Assembly: GCA_001695595.3 (NCBI GenBank)
Contig: MBPM02000029.1
Coordinates: 725,501 to 789,500, forward strand
Length of the DNA: 64,000 bases
Origin: Plasmopara viticola
Lineage: Eukaryota > Oomycota > Peronosporomycetes > Peronosporales > Peronosporaceae
Direction of reading: 5' to 3'
Below the pieces are notes generated by a model. It was not told where the DNA came from. It was given only the letters and a program-made list of their open reading frames with translations, and ran no database searches. This document shows positions 35,045-45,149 of this stretch, one piece after another. The stretch's first letter is position 1. The number at the start of each line of letters is the position of its first letter. Position numbers and translations under genes: made by a program.

Positions 35045-38000
35045 TTACGAAATACCAGTGGCCCATGTTGCGCCCTCATAAATATCGCGCTTTGCATTGG
35101 CTTGTCGAACACGACGTTGAAATCTTTCAAGTAGCTCCTGTCGTTTTTGCTCTCTCTGAGCGAGGGACGTAGAATTGGGAAACATTGTGTCTACAACATC
35201 CAAAAAGTAAAGGACTACATGATTATTAGTAGGGTGAGATGTGATTTCGCTCATGAAGTAGATTCAAGTAACGATTCTTGGTACACTGAAAAACGGCATG
35301 CCAAATACAGCTTCTCTATTGCACACCCTTGGTTGATACCTTAACCTTTTACAAATCATCAGGTAGATAGCAAATATAGTTCTTTGACGATAATGAGACC
35401 ATAGCATCAACTAACCATTCATCCTCAAATGGACAAGGGGTACGACGATCAGACTTAGCCCTCTCCATACTACAATCGCGTGGCTTGTCATACTTGTGCT
35501 AATTGAAGTGCTCATGTAGTTCAGGTTTGATACAGTCTTAGAACGAATAATCACAGTTGAATCCAATGTAGGCGGAGTTAGTATACATTTTCTGATTCTG
35601 CAAGTCTGAACGATCGAAGGAAACGTCCATTAGAACCGAAGCATGCGTTGTTTAGCGAGTCGATAGATAGCAATCGTCAAAGGGATCGGATTTTGTTTGC
35701 GGCCCATCATAATGAGCTTGCAAGCACCGTTGAGTTACTCTAACCCGTGAAAGATGAAGCGCTCAATTTTAGCCTTTTTAACCTCATCGCTTGGCTCATA
35801 CTTTATCATTTTGTGGTTGCTCTTGTCCATGCCAGATCTACCAAAAGCGCTGTTGCCTACTGGTTTCATCATGTCAGCAATCGAAGCTTTAGACTTGTCA
35901 ACATCATTCTCACGTCATACATGAGGCAAACACCTTGTGTGAGCTTGTTTTAATGAAGCTATATGTCTTGGCCAGGAGATTGGTACCACTTGAGCAATGG
36001 CGCGTAAATTAGGATCTTCTCTCCAAAGTAGCTTTAAATTAACTTGCGAGCTGGCCTCAATCTGCTCTTCTCTCGTGCTTGGGTGAAGTCATACATACGC
36101 TTACCAATGAAGTACGGTCGATCAGTGTATTTTCGAAGATGACTCACCAAAATACTGCTTCAAGTGCTCTAATATATGGATATCACACTCGAGAAAGCCA
36201 AAGTTCCTATCGTTCTCGATGTCCTCAACAATCTCCGGATAAGGTTCGACAGCTGTAAGTCCTCCGCATGGCATGTCATTACCGAAAGCCCAGAGATACA
36301 GAACAATAGCATCTTTTTACAGAGCTTACCACCACAAATCTTCATTTCGTTGCGGTAAACGTCTCGGCTAGAGGTACTTGCATGGTCACCAGCAATATTA
36401 GCTTTTATTGTAGTGAAAATATCCTTCTTCTCCTTGTCAGTGAAATAGGCAAATCTGTCCGAGTTGGACTCAATCAGCTTCTAAAAATTTGAGAGACATG
36501 TTCTTACGAGCGGTGTTGTACCTCACACAGCTGATCAAGATGTTGGCGTCGATGCAAGATTTTTGTTGATGGGATCAGCTGAAGCGGCATCAGCAATTAA
36601 CTGAGAGTAGCACAGAATGCACAGATAGTTTGCTTTTGTAGCAATGTATTTAAGTGATCGACTGTTGGATTAAAATTCTGCCTTTCCTTTACATCCTGAC
36701 TCTTGTATCCACCCAATCGATTAGCTGAAAGCTGGAATACAAGCGCCGATTTCTTATTCGTATATTAGAGATTGTCGAAGCAAGTCTTATACATGACATT
36801 CTCCGAACAGGTAGCGACACTCCATCCGTGAAAAAAATCAAATCAAATTGCTTGGGGACTTCTCGCGGAGCCTTGGTGATGAATAAGTTCACGTCTCATT
36901 CATTTTGTACCGGATCAGCAGGTCTTAGATCGAGTTCATCTCATAGTGTCCCCAGACGTATGATATACGCTAATAGTCATCAACGGTAAATTGTCCCACA
37001 GAGCTTGCTATCTAAATACTCCTCAGGCAATATAGTAGTCTGATTTAGCACACTGAACGCGATTTACTCACACGGGAAAAGACCCTTGCCAAGACCACAA
37101 TAATATCGAATTTTGTCCTCACCTTTGCAGACACCGAAATATGTTATAAGACAATTCTTGTAGCTGGTACCAGCCGGCACATAGTAGCTAGTATCGGGCA
37201 TTTTTATGTCCGATGTAGCAATGCACATATAGCATGAATTCTTGATGACAGGTTTGATGTTGTCCGTATCAATGACGGCAAAACATTCTTCTTGATCAGG
37301 TTGAAATCGTATCGATTATGATAAAACTAACTGCTGGAACCCCCATCAAGCTGCTGCTTCAATCTGCCATAGTCAGACCGCTGTTTACCAAATCCGAGAG
37401 TCGAAGAAGCAGGCATACTTCCCTTTCTTAATCTAATGGTTCACATCTGGCATCTTGTTAATTTTAACAAGCACAGCACCAGGGATCTCCACACCAGTCA
37501 AGCCGTGAGCTTTGATAGATTTTTATATAAGCGATTTGTACTTACCGACATTGTACTGCTCATTCTTCACATATACACGACCGATGTATTCAAACATATC
37601 ACATCTTTGGATCATCATTTACAAAGCAATGCACCTCCTTGGTTAAGCAGTCAGCTACTCTTTCTGACACAGGAATATATTCGTTCGTAAATACAGAACT
37701 TTTGTCGTGTCGAGCGGTAGGCTTTAGACTGGCCTTAATGCTTTTAAAAATGAAGTGATCGATATACTGGTCAGATTTCTTGATCAAATCTTGGTTAGCG
37801 TTGATCGAATAGTGTTCGAGGCTGATCTATTAATAGTTGGTTTAGCTTAAAAAATTGATCTTAGCGAGCTCAAATTGATTTTTGCTATGGTCCCGTAGCT
37901 TAGCAGAAAAAACAAATATCATCCCACAAATTGAGCATTGGTACTTGGACTGGAGCATATCAATGTTCTTGATGTATAAAGCATAATTCTCATGAGAAAG

Positions 38001-38450
38001 GATAACCATAGCCACCCCCTCTCTCTCCGGACGACTGATACACTCAACAATACCGGTCTTTGCATCAATAGAGTAATCGTTATCACCTATTTTGAAATGT
38101 AGGAGATCAATTGGTCTAAAGCAACGAAACGGGCTAAGCATTAAAGTGATACCATTGCAAGAGCAGTAGCTCTTGATAAGTTTCTCAATCTTCTTAAGTC
38201 AAACGAGGGTCTTTCTTTACAACTGATCTAAGCACCAAGCAAAACAGTTGAACACACACTTGTTGTTGGTCTTAAGGAAGGCAATTTATTAGTGTTGTAG
38301 ATTATCTTAAGGTCACTATTTTCAAGTGCATGATCACGGAAGTAGATGTAGATTTTGAACCCGGTAATTAAATTCAGCTTGTACTACTGGTTATTAGGTA
38401 GTTGAGTGTGCTAGCTAATTTTATCGATCTGATCTAGGAGATAAGTTTTC
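35045..38450 (-). pseudogene. Protein-primed family-B DNA polymerase remnant (Polinton type)
   Basis: Replicates Polinton DNA using a terminal protein primer. Minus-strand motifs appear in the order expected from N- to C-terminus: a Cys-X2-Cys segment YQCSICGMIF near 37930; KEVHCFVNDDPKM near 37620; a CKGEDKIRYYCGLGKGLFPCE stretch near 37080-37140; a GGLTAVEPYPEIVEDIENDR stretch near 36200; the motif-B-like GNSAFGRSGMDK near 35830; a degraded YTNSAYIGF where a YxDTDS motif would be (near 35570); and DAMVSLSSKNYICYLPDD near 35360-35410, typical of the C-terminal region. More than ten stops or frame changes intervene and the catalytic Asp pair is altered, so it is inactive. Confidence 0.8.
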
Positions 38451-38800
38451 TTTTTACGAATATCGGATCAATTGGTGATAGCAACAGAGGTTAATATACG
38501 TAGGTATCAGCCAGATTTGGGTGTCAGTACTAAATATAGTCTTCATTCGCCAGGCTTACGAGATTGTAACCAAGAGCAATGTTCACTTAGTTTGACCAGC
38601 AAGAACGTTCTCCAGCCGGTCGTAGATCTCAGCAGGTCGGATACCTTCTTCAGGGTCTCGACAGAGATTTTGAACTGCTTAGCTTCCGGCTTCTGGTTGG
38701 TAGGGCGGAAAACGCTGTTATTTTAAACATCTTACCACTTCTCCCGCGTACCTTTACACGTTAAAGGCTGTTTCAGCGAACAACATCAAAAGTCAATCTC

Positions 38801-39083
38801 ATTAAACCTTCAAACTCGTATCTTGCCTATATATGCTTGGCGATGCCTACCCCTCGTAAAAGCTTCATGATTATTGGATCTTGTATCAGGATTGACTTTA
38901 CATCTTACCCCATACAAAATCTAACCAATTTAAACAGGGTCTGTCACGCGTTTGCAACGAGCGATAATAATCTTGGATCTCGAGCTTTGACCCAAATAAT
39001 TGTCTTGTCTTGTACTTGTCTTTTGCCTCCAATAACTGTTCTTGGGAGTAAAAAGCTTAATTTACTTCCGATACGATACCACA
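38801..39083. other. Junction between Polinton and copia element
   Basis: About 280 bases, including a short open frame on each strand, none recognisable. The right end of the Polinton may lie here or may have been lost at the copia boundary. Confidence 0.3.
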
Positions 39084-39229
39084 CTTTAATAGGACACCAC
39101 TGACCGCATGTTGAACAGGCGGATGGCGTCACAGTATTTACGAGTATGTTACAGTAAGTAGATATATAATGGTAGGCGTTCATTGGTCTAGAAAATATAT
39201 TCACTTCGGTTTTTACTTTCTAATCGACA
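39084..39229 (+). repeat. 5' LTR of a Ty1/copia element
   Basis: Aligns over its whole length with 43381-43527, sharing ACAGGCGGATGGCGTCACAG and ATATATTCACTTCGG, then TTTTTACTTTCTA. The first 15 bases have diverged; the end CGACA has lost the usual TCAACA form. At 146 bp it is a very short LTR. Confidence 0.78.
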
Positions 39230-39279
39230 GGTCAACAGCCGCAACAAGCCTTTTCTCACAAGCAACGCCCTCGTCCACT

Positions 39280-40241
39280 ATGGCCAACAAGCGCCCGAAG
39301 TTCTCTAATTACCACTGGGAGTTCAACATGAGGATGACCTTGGCGTGGAAGGGTCTCCTGGGACCTATCATGGTCGTCAAGGAAGGGAGTGACGTCACGG
39401 AAGCGTGGCTGGAAAATGGTACCAAGGCGCTGGGAATCATCGCTCAAGGCGTTGAGATCCGGCACCAACCAAAATTTGGTCGGCTACGCGCGCCATGGAG
39501 GCGTGGGGAACCCTCTGCGATTTCTACAATCTCTCGAATTTTCACAATCGTGTGATGATAAATCGTCGACTACATAATTCAAAACCACTGGTAATCGCTT
39601 GCAGATCAAGCTTGTTGAGCGCCAGCTTTGTAGTGCATAAGTGAGTGGTACAACAAGATGGAAAGTAGGACAAACATGGCAGAGCATCTGTATTATTTTG
39701 ACGAGCTAGTGGTGAGAAGACTACGTGAGAGCCAATTGATGATTCACGCCAGCTAGTGGTACTTCTCCGCAGTCTACCTTTGGAGTATGACTAGATTTCA
39801 TCGATTGTGGAGAATGCGAGGGTCATTTCGTTAATTGAAGTCAAGGAGAAGCTGCTGAAAGAATCAGAGAAGCTGCAGAGGAAATCAGCTACGGAGAAAG
39901 CGTTTCGCGTAAATGGAAATGCTAGCAGATTTAAAGATAGACGGAACGATGGACGAAAGGGTGGTCCTTCACGCAAAAACGGCAAAGCCAAGGGCAAGGG
40001 CTTCAACTGTGACCAGTTTGGACACATGAAGCGGAACTGCCCGACCGGTAAAAGATTCAACAGCGACGACACGGTGTTTGCTGTTGGTGAAGGGAAGTCA
40101 TTAGGATGGCTGATTGACAGTCAAGCAACTTCCCACATGACCCCTCACAGGAAGGACTTGTTTGATTACAAGGGCCTAGAAGCATCGAAGGTACGATGGC
40201 AGACTGGAAGAAGCTGCTTGCTAAAGGAGTCGATACGGTGA
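39280..40241 (+). pseudogene. copia gag and protease remnant
   Basis: The gag start is an ATG at 39280 with MANKRPKFSNYHWEFNMRM, followed by KALGIIAQGVE, as in copia gag. Frames change around 39470. A later piece (39807-40241) has LIEVKEKLLKESEKLQRK, then a degraded zinc knuckle FNCDQFGHMKRNC in which the first Cys of the CCHC set is replaced by Gly. The protease site follows as WLIDSQATSHM near 40110, where D-S-G has become D-S-Q. Confidence 0.78.
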
Positions 40242-40466
40242 ATCTGACTGGTTTGGACGGAATGGGCATTCGCATGGTTAAAGCTCTGCACATTCCCGGA
40301 CTCGACAGAAGGTTGTAGTCAGTTGGCAAGCTGGCAGAGCTTGTAATGAGTGTGGAGTTTTCGTGTTCGTCATGCATCATCTGGAACAAGAAGCAAGCAA
40401 TTGCGTCGGGCACAAAAGTTGGGTAGTCGTATTTGCTTGACTGTGAGCTAGAAGAAGCATCTCTCG

Positions 40467-41425
40467 TTGAATATTCCGGGGCTGACAATCAGTGAGAGTT
40501 TTGGCATGCATGCATGGGGCACCCCAGCAAGGTTGTGCAGGACACAGCGATTAACTAATGGTATCCCAGATATCAAGCAAAGTGTGGAAACATTGTGCGC
40601 CGGGTGTTTGAAGGGCAAGCATACGGTCACGGTGTTTCCGTCTCGTTCGATGACAAAGACGACACGTGTGTTGGAGCGTGTTCACACAGATATCATGGGG
40701 CCAATGAGCACTTTCTCGAAGGGTGGTGTCAGAGTACGTTCTTACGTTTGTGGATGATTTTTTCACGATATGTTGAGCTTTTTCTGGTCAAGAGCAAAAG
40801 TGACGTGGCAAATTCAAGGATTAACTGACGTTAAAAAAAAAATCGGTGGGGTGTACGACTAAGCTGTTTGCGATTCGACAACGGAACCGAGTGTGTGAAC
40901 AAGAAAATGGCTGGTATATGCTAAGAGAACGGCAAAGTACACCAGCGCTCCGTTCCATACGGCCCTCAGTAGAAAGGAGTGGCGGAGCGTATGATCAGAA
41001 ATATCATGGAGAAAGTCCGCAGCATGTTACACTACAAGAGCGTTTCGACGGAATAGTGGATGGAAACGGTAAATACAGCGGTTTATTTAACTAATCGCTC
41101 CAGCAATACGGTCCATCCTGACATCACGCCGTACGAGCTAGCCTTTAAGATGAAGCCTCAAATGGATCACCTGCGTGTATTTGGTTCGCAAGGCTACGCT
41201 CATACTGACGATGAGAAACGGACCAAACTGAAACCTAAGAGTTTCAAGTGTATGTTTCTCGGCTATGCAGAGAATGTCAAGGGCTATCGCGTGTTTGACT
41301 TTGAAGATGCCAAGAATAAAGTGACCCGCTCTGTAAAGTTGAATAAGCGTGAGGTGGGCGGTATTTACGACACGCAAGAGCTCACGCCGGAACCAATTAT
41401 TCAAGTAATGAAGGATGGCGATTAA
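40467..41425 (+). pseudogene. copia integrase remnant
   Basis: Zinc-binding part near 40500-40620 (CAGCLKGKH), then the core start LERVHTDIMGPMS near 40670, and later YLTNRSSNTVHPDITPYEL and HLRVFGSQGYAHTDDEKRTK (41085-41225), the conserved C-terminal copia integrase region. Several frame changes and an A-run near 40830 interrupt it. Confidence 0.8.
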
Positions 41426-41443
41426 GTCAATGTTCAGCATCAA

Positions 41444-42546
41444 GTGGATCGACAGCCAGTTCCAGACGATCCCATGGGAGCTGTTGAAGAGAAAGTCCTA
41501 TATATCGAAATGAATGATGTGGATCGTACGCCAAGCGCCATTAATCAGCGACTAATGACTTCTGAGAGCCCTGTACAAAACAGGTTTAAGCTAACGAAGT
41601 TTCATCAACCGTCTCAAGTGCAACAAGAAGATCGTTATGTGTTTTGGCTTGAAGTGAAGCGAACAAGAATAAGACGTGAGCCGGTGCCAGTGCTAAGAGA
41701 CGGCTTCGATGATAAAGAGTCGATAGAAGACAGTGAAGGCTTACCGACTCCGAAGCGTGCTAGGATTGACGAAGATGGACTAATTGCAGAAGCCGTTCTT
41801 GCCTACGCCGTGAGTATTGACGATGATTAGGACTCACCGATTACGTATGCGTAAGCAATGGCAAGCGACGATGCAATAAAATGGCGTAAAGCAATGAATG
41901 CTGAGCTTCGTTCTGATAAAGAAAATCAAACGTGGACATTGAAGCCATGAGGGAAGATTGGACGCACAATTGGATCACGATGGGTATTTGCCAAGAAGCG
42001 TGATTAAAATGGCGCTATTGTGCGATACAAGGCACGTCTGGTCACGAAAGGCTTTTAGCAGAAGTATGGCGTCGACAACATGAATTCGATCTAAAAAATT
42101 CTCGCAGTATGTGCTGAATGCGACTATCAAATGAACAGCTGGACGTCGACACGGCTTTTTCTAATAGCGTGTCGACGAAAAGCGTTTTTATGGAAGTTTT
42201 GCTTGGTGTTAACAGTGCTCAAGGATACATATGTCAACTAAACAAGGCTACGTACGGACTGAAGCAAGCAACAAGTGCCTGGAACAAGACAATACATCGT
42301 ATATTCGTCAGGGGTGGCTTCAAGAGTTGCGGGGCAAATCAATGTGTTTATGTCAAGAGCACTAACGAAGGCTTTGCTTACGTTGGACTATATGTGGATG
42401 ACATGATTATCGCAGCAAGAACCAGCAAAGAACTAAATCAAGTAAAGGAAGTACTCAAGAATGCCTTTAAGATGAAGGAGCCGGGAAGGCGTATTTCATT
42501 TCAGGTATGGAAACTGATCACGACAGGTCAGCTGGAACATTGTTGA
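41444..42546 (+). pseudogene. copia reverse transcriptase remnant
   Basis: A linker region (41444-41830) leads to RT pieces. QLNKATYGLKQATSAWN is near 42235-42285, and the catalytic box YVDDMIIA is at 42391-42414 with both aspartates kept. Stops near 41948 and 42003 and frame changes upstream break the domain. Confidence 0.82.
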
Positions 42547-43367
42547 TCAAGCAGACTCGCTACATCGACGACGTGGTCAAGCGATCAATCAACAAGGTGC
42601 CAAGAGCGGTGGTAACCCATGCGTATCGAATTGAAGTTGTCGTCAAAGCAGTCATCAACAACGGAAGAGGGACGGTCGACAATGCGGTCAAAGCCCTATC
42701 GCTCTTTGATTGGATGCTTGCTGTACATACGACATGTACTCGGCCGGATATTGCTAACGTGGTGACACAGCTATCCTGTTTTCTGGAGAACCCGGGACTA
42801 CAACATTTAAGCGCAGCAATACGAGTAGTTCAGTATCTAAAGACCACGCGTCAAACGGTATCGTCTATCGAGGAGGTGGAAGCAATGCGGTTAAAGCATA
42901 TTCGGATGCAGATTGGGGCAGCAACACAGATGACAGCCGCTCGGTCTCGGGAGTAATGGTCAAGATTGCGAGCGCACCAGTGGTTTTTCAAGTCGAAGTA
43001 CCAGCGGACAGTTGCGCTGCGCTCAGCGGAAGCTGAGTATATGGCTTATGTACACAAGAAGTTTTTTGGACGCGGACAATGCTAAAGGACATGGGTTTCG
43101 AGCAAGTTGAAGGAACACAGGTTTGGAAAGACAATCAAGGTGTTATCGCGTTGGCCAATAACGCCGGATACCATGCTAGCACGAAGCATGCGGACATCAA
43201 GCACCAATAAGATCGTGCAACAAGGACTGTTGAAGATCGACTATATCGACACGACGAGTCAGCTTGCTAATGTACTGACGAAGGCACTTGAAACGAAGAT
43301 GCTGAAGTATCTGCGCGAAGCTTTCGAAACCAAAACCAAGTCAGCACCAAAGCACACACAGCATTAG
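42507..43367 (+). pseudogene. copia RNase H remnant
   Basis: Contains TRPDIANVVTQLSCFLENPG (42739-42798), the link from RT to RNase H, a broken catalytic region near 42890-43150, and IDTTSQLANVLTKALETKM near 43246-43300, the usual end of copia polyproteins. Frame breaks near 42955 and 43100. Confidence 0.82.
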
Positions 43368-43380
43368 CGGTGAGTGGGAG

Positions 43381-43527
43381 TGTTGAAATTACACCGCTGA
43401 ATACATGCTAAACAGGCGGATGGCGTCACAGTATTTGCGAGTACGTCACAGTAACTAGTTACATAGCAGTAGCCGTTCATTGATCTCGATAAATATATTC
43501 ACTTCGGTTTTTACTTTCTACTCAACA
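43381..43527 (+). repeat. 3' LTR of the Ty1/copia element
   Basis: 147 bp, starting TGTTGAAATTACACC and ending CTACTCAACA, so the terminal TGTTGA/TCAACA inverted repeat is intact. Partner of 39084-39229. Confidence 0.85.
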
Positions 43528-43711
43528 GTCCTTCACTTCTAATGGCGGCTCTGGCAACCGACTCCTGTACTTTCGTCTCACTATAAGAAGCCCGACCACG
43601 GTCTTGACACTCTTTACAGAAAAATTCTGCGATCTTTGACTAGCGCAGTATCTTGTCGCTGAGCTTCCATTGCGCCTTCCGGGCTCCAGAATACTGGAGT
43701 AAGCGTATGCA

Positions 43712-43757
43712 TTCAGCAAAAAATGCAAACAAGCTTCAGCAAAAAATGCAAACAAGA
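43712..43757. repeat. 23-bp tandem doublet
   Basis: TTCAGCAAAAAATGCAAACAAG repeated directly (43712-43734 and 43735-43757), just downstream of the CRN pseudogene. Confidence 0.85.
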
Positions 43758-43773
43758 TTCACCACTGGCGACC

Positions 43774-44801
43774 TTAAAGTTTTCGGATCCACGACTTGTA
43801 ATCTTCTACTGACAGCATGGAGTAGATCGTCTTTGCAATCCTTTTCACTGATTCTCGGGTAGGAATATCGTGCTCCAAATACATCGTTGCATCAACTCGC
43901 TCGACTTTATCATCCAGATTCCTAGAGAAGTACCATTCCGTGACAATGCTGAAAAGTTTCGTCACGTGTTCGATACCCGCGTGCACTTCGCACCCTACGT
44001 AAGCCTTTACAAGGAGCCTGCTCAAAATTGTCTCGTTTTGCCTCGACGATGCAGACACATTTACTGCCGCGTAAAATCACATTTACAAAAGATCCTCTTC
44101 TATATACACATTTCCCGGCAGCTGTTTTTTCGGCGAGAATTCAGACTTTTCCATCAAAAGTCCACAAACGCGGGCAAGTACTGGAACAATGAAGTGAAGC
44201 CTTTTCGCTTCTTTTTCGGTCACGATTTCTCCAAAAAAAGGAGGTATGCACGAAGCACATCATTTTTCGCTTTCGAAGACTTACGATGACTGCTCATGGT
44301 GACGCGCTCTTATCACCCTGTCGACATCGTTGTATGAAACGTAGGAGTACCCTGTCGACGACTCACCAGCAGCATTGACTTTTGCTCTTTTGCTCCATTC
44401 AAGTATTTCGTTCATTTCTTCCCATCGCTTTTTGCGCTTGGGACGGGGTTTATAAATTGCAGCGGCAGCTAATGGTAGGCGTTGACCACCAGCACGCGAA
44501 CTACGTCATCTCCCAGCGAGACACCACCTAAACGAGTCGTCTTACTTAGCTTCCACGACGCACGCATGATCAAGCACGCTGACGCGTCGAAGCAACGTTT
44601 CGAGGCCTTCGTTGTTCGGCAGCCACGCGCCGTCTTTCTTCGCCAGGGAGAGCTGCAGTTTGTCTGCGTCGACCTCCTTGTAGTCGTTCGGCTTTTTCGT
44701 CTTGACCGCGTCCTGTAACGCCGAAACCGACTCAGTAACGTCTATATTCACTTGAACGCGCTGCCTGCCACACCAAGAATAGCCCAGAAGAGATTTACCA
44801 T
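43774..44801 (-). pseudogene. Crinkler (CRN) effector pseudogene
   Basis: CRN proteins are modular oomycete effectors: an N-terminal LFLAK trafficking domain joined to variable C-terminal domains that act in host cells, often the nucleus. On the minus strand an ATG at 44801 starts a CRN-like N-terminus. A frame change follows near 44755. The LFLAK-type motif reads LQLSLAKK (about 44640-44665). An in-frame stop lies at 44542-44544, and a VRVLVVNAY stretch near 44480 corresponds to the HVLVxxP recombination motif. The C-terminal part includes KRWEEMNEILEWSKRAK (about 44400-44430), a CVCIVEAKRDNF segment near 44040 that resembles a PD-(D/E)XK nuclease core, and a helical end stopping at 43774. 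At least four more frame changes or stops break it. It is not expressible as one protein. Placed beside a copia element in a repeat-rich stretch, as many CRN genes are. Confidence 0.85.
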
Positions 44802-45149
44802 ATCTGGAATTCAGGAATTTCTGGACGTATTTAAGCGGAAAGAAAGGCGTGTCACATAGACTTCCAACCAATAGTGAGACGCGCCGCTTTGTACTGTTCC
44901 TTGTGAGTAAATAAGTTGCATACAACTTTGGCTCGCTTTCACTTTTGGAGTAAGGGCGCTTTTAAGGTAATCGAAAGGTTGGGTTGTCAGAGTTGTAGCA
45001 TTGCACTAGAAACGGTAGGCCTTGTTTTCTATGTCAAATAAAGCTACGAAAGAAATTGCCCAGTGTTATACTATTACTTACCGAGGTTTTCCCACTAACG
45101 ACTTAGTCTACTGACAAGAATAATACTACAACATTGCATGCTCTTTACG
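44802..45149. other. Spacer between CRN pseudogene and acyltransferase
   Basis: About 350 bases, presumably the former CRN promoter and the acyltransferase 3' end. Nothing else seen. Confidence 0.4.

Larger units (their letters stand above)
29900..38800. mobile_element. Decayed Maverick/Polinton (virus-like DNA transposon)
   Basis: An AT-rich 9-kb block, dense with stops, that holds pieces of three Polinton-type genes: an A32-class packaging ATPase (minus, 29900-30475), a protein-primed family-B DNA polymerase (minus, about 35050-38450) and a fibre/S74-chaperone-like module (plus, about 31560-32295). This combination is typical of Polintons and related virus-like elements and is not found in retrotransposons. 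No retroviral-type integrase, cysteine protease or unambiguous capsid gene was recognised, although unassigned remnants at 30600-31500 and 33100-34900 could be such genes. Termini are not defined. Polintons are known from Phytophthora genomes; this copy appears dead. Confidence 0.78.
39084..43527 (+). mobile_element. Decayed Ty1/copia LTR retrotransposon
   Basis: Plus-strand order gag, protease, integrase, reverse transcriptase, RNase H between two short LTRs; integrase before RT is the copia arrangement. All domains are recognisable but split by frame changes and stops, so the copy is not autonomous. A purine-rich tract (GGTGAGTGGGAG) immediately precedes the 3' LTR. No matching target-site duplication is visible at the outer edges (CCACA on the left, GTCCT on the right), which suggests rearrangement or erosion. 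Confidence 0.88.

Noticed and set aside
35045..38450. Giant-virus or cellular family-B polymerase
   Set aside because: The motif set and the neighbouring A32 ATPase fit the protein-primed Polinton type better than cellular or NCLDV polymerases.
39084..39229. A 25-bp deletion in the copia 5' LTR starting at a TGTTGAAC at 39109
   Set aside because: Fuller alignment shows the 5' LTR continuing left to about 39084 with ACACCACTG matching ACACCGCTG, so TGTTGAAC is a chance look-alike of the LTR start.
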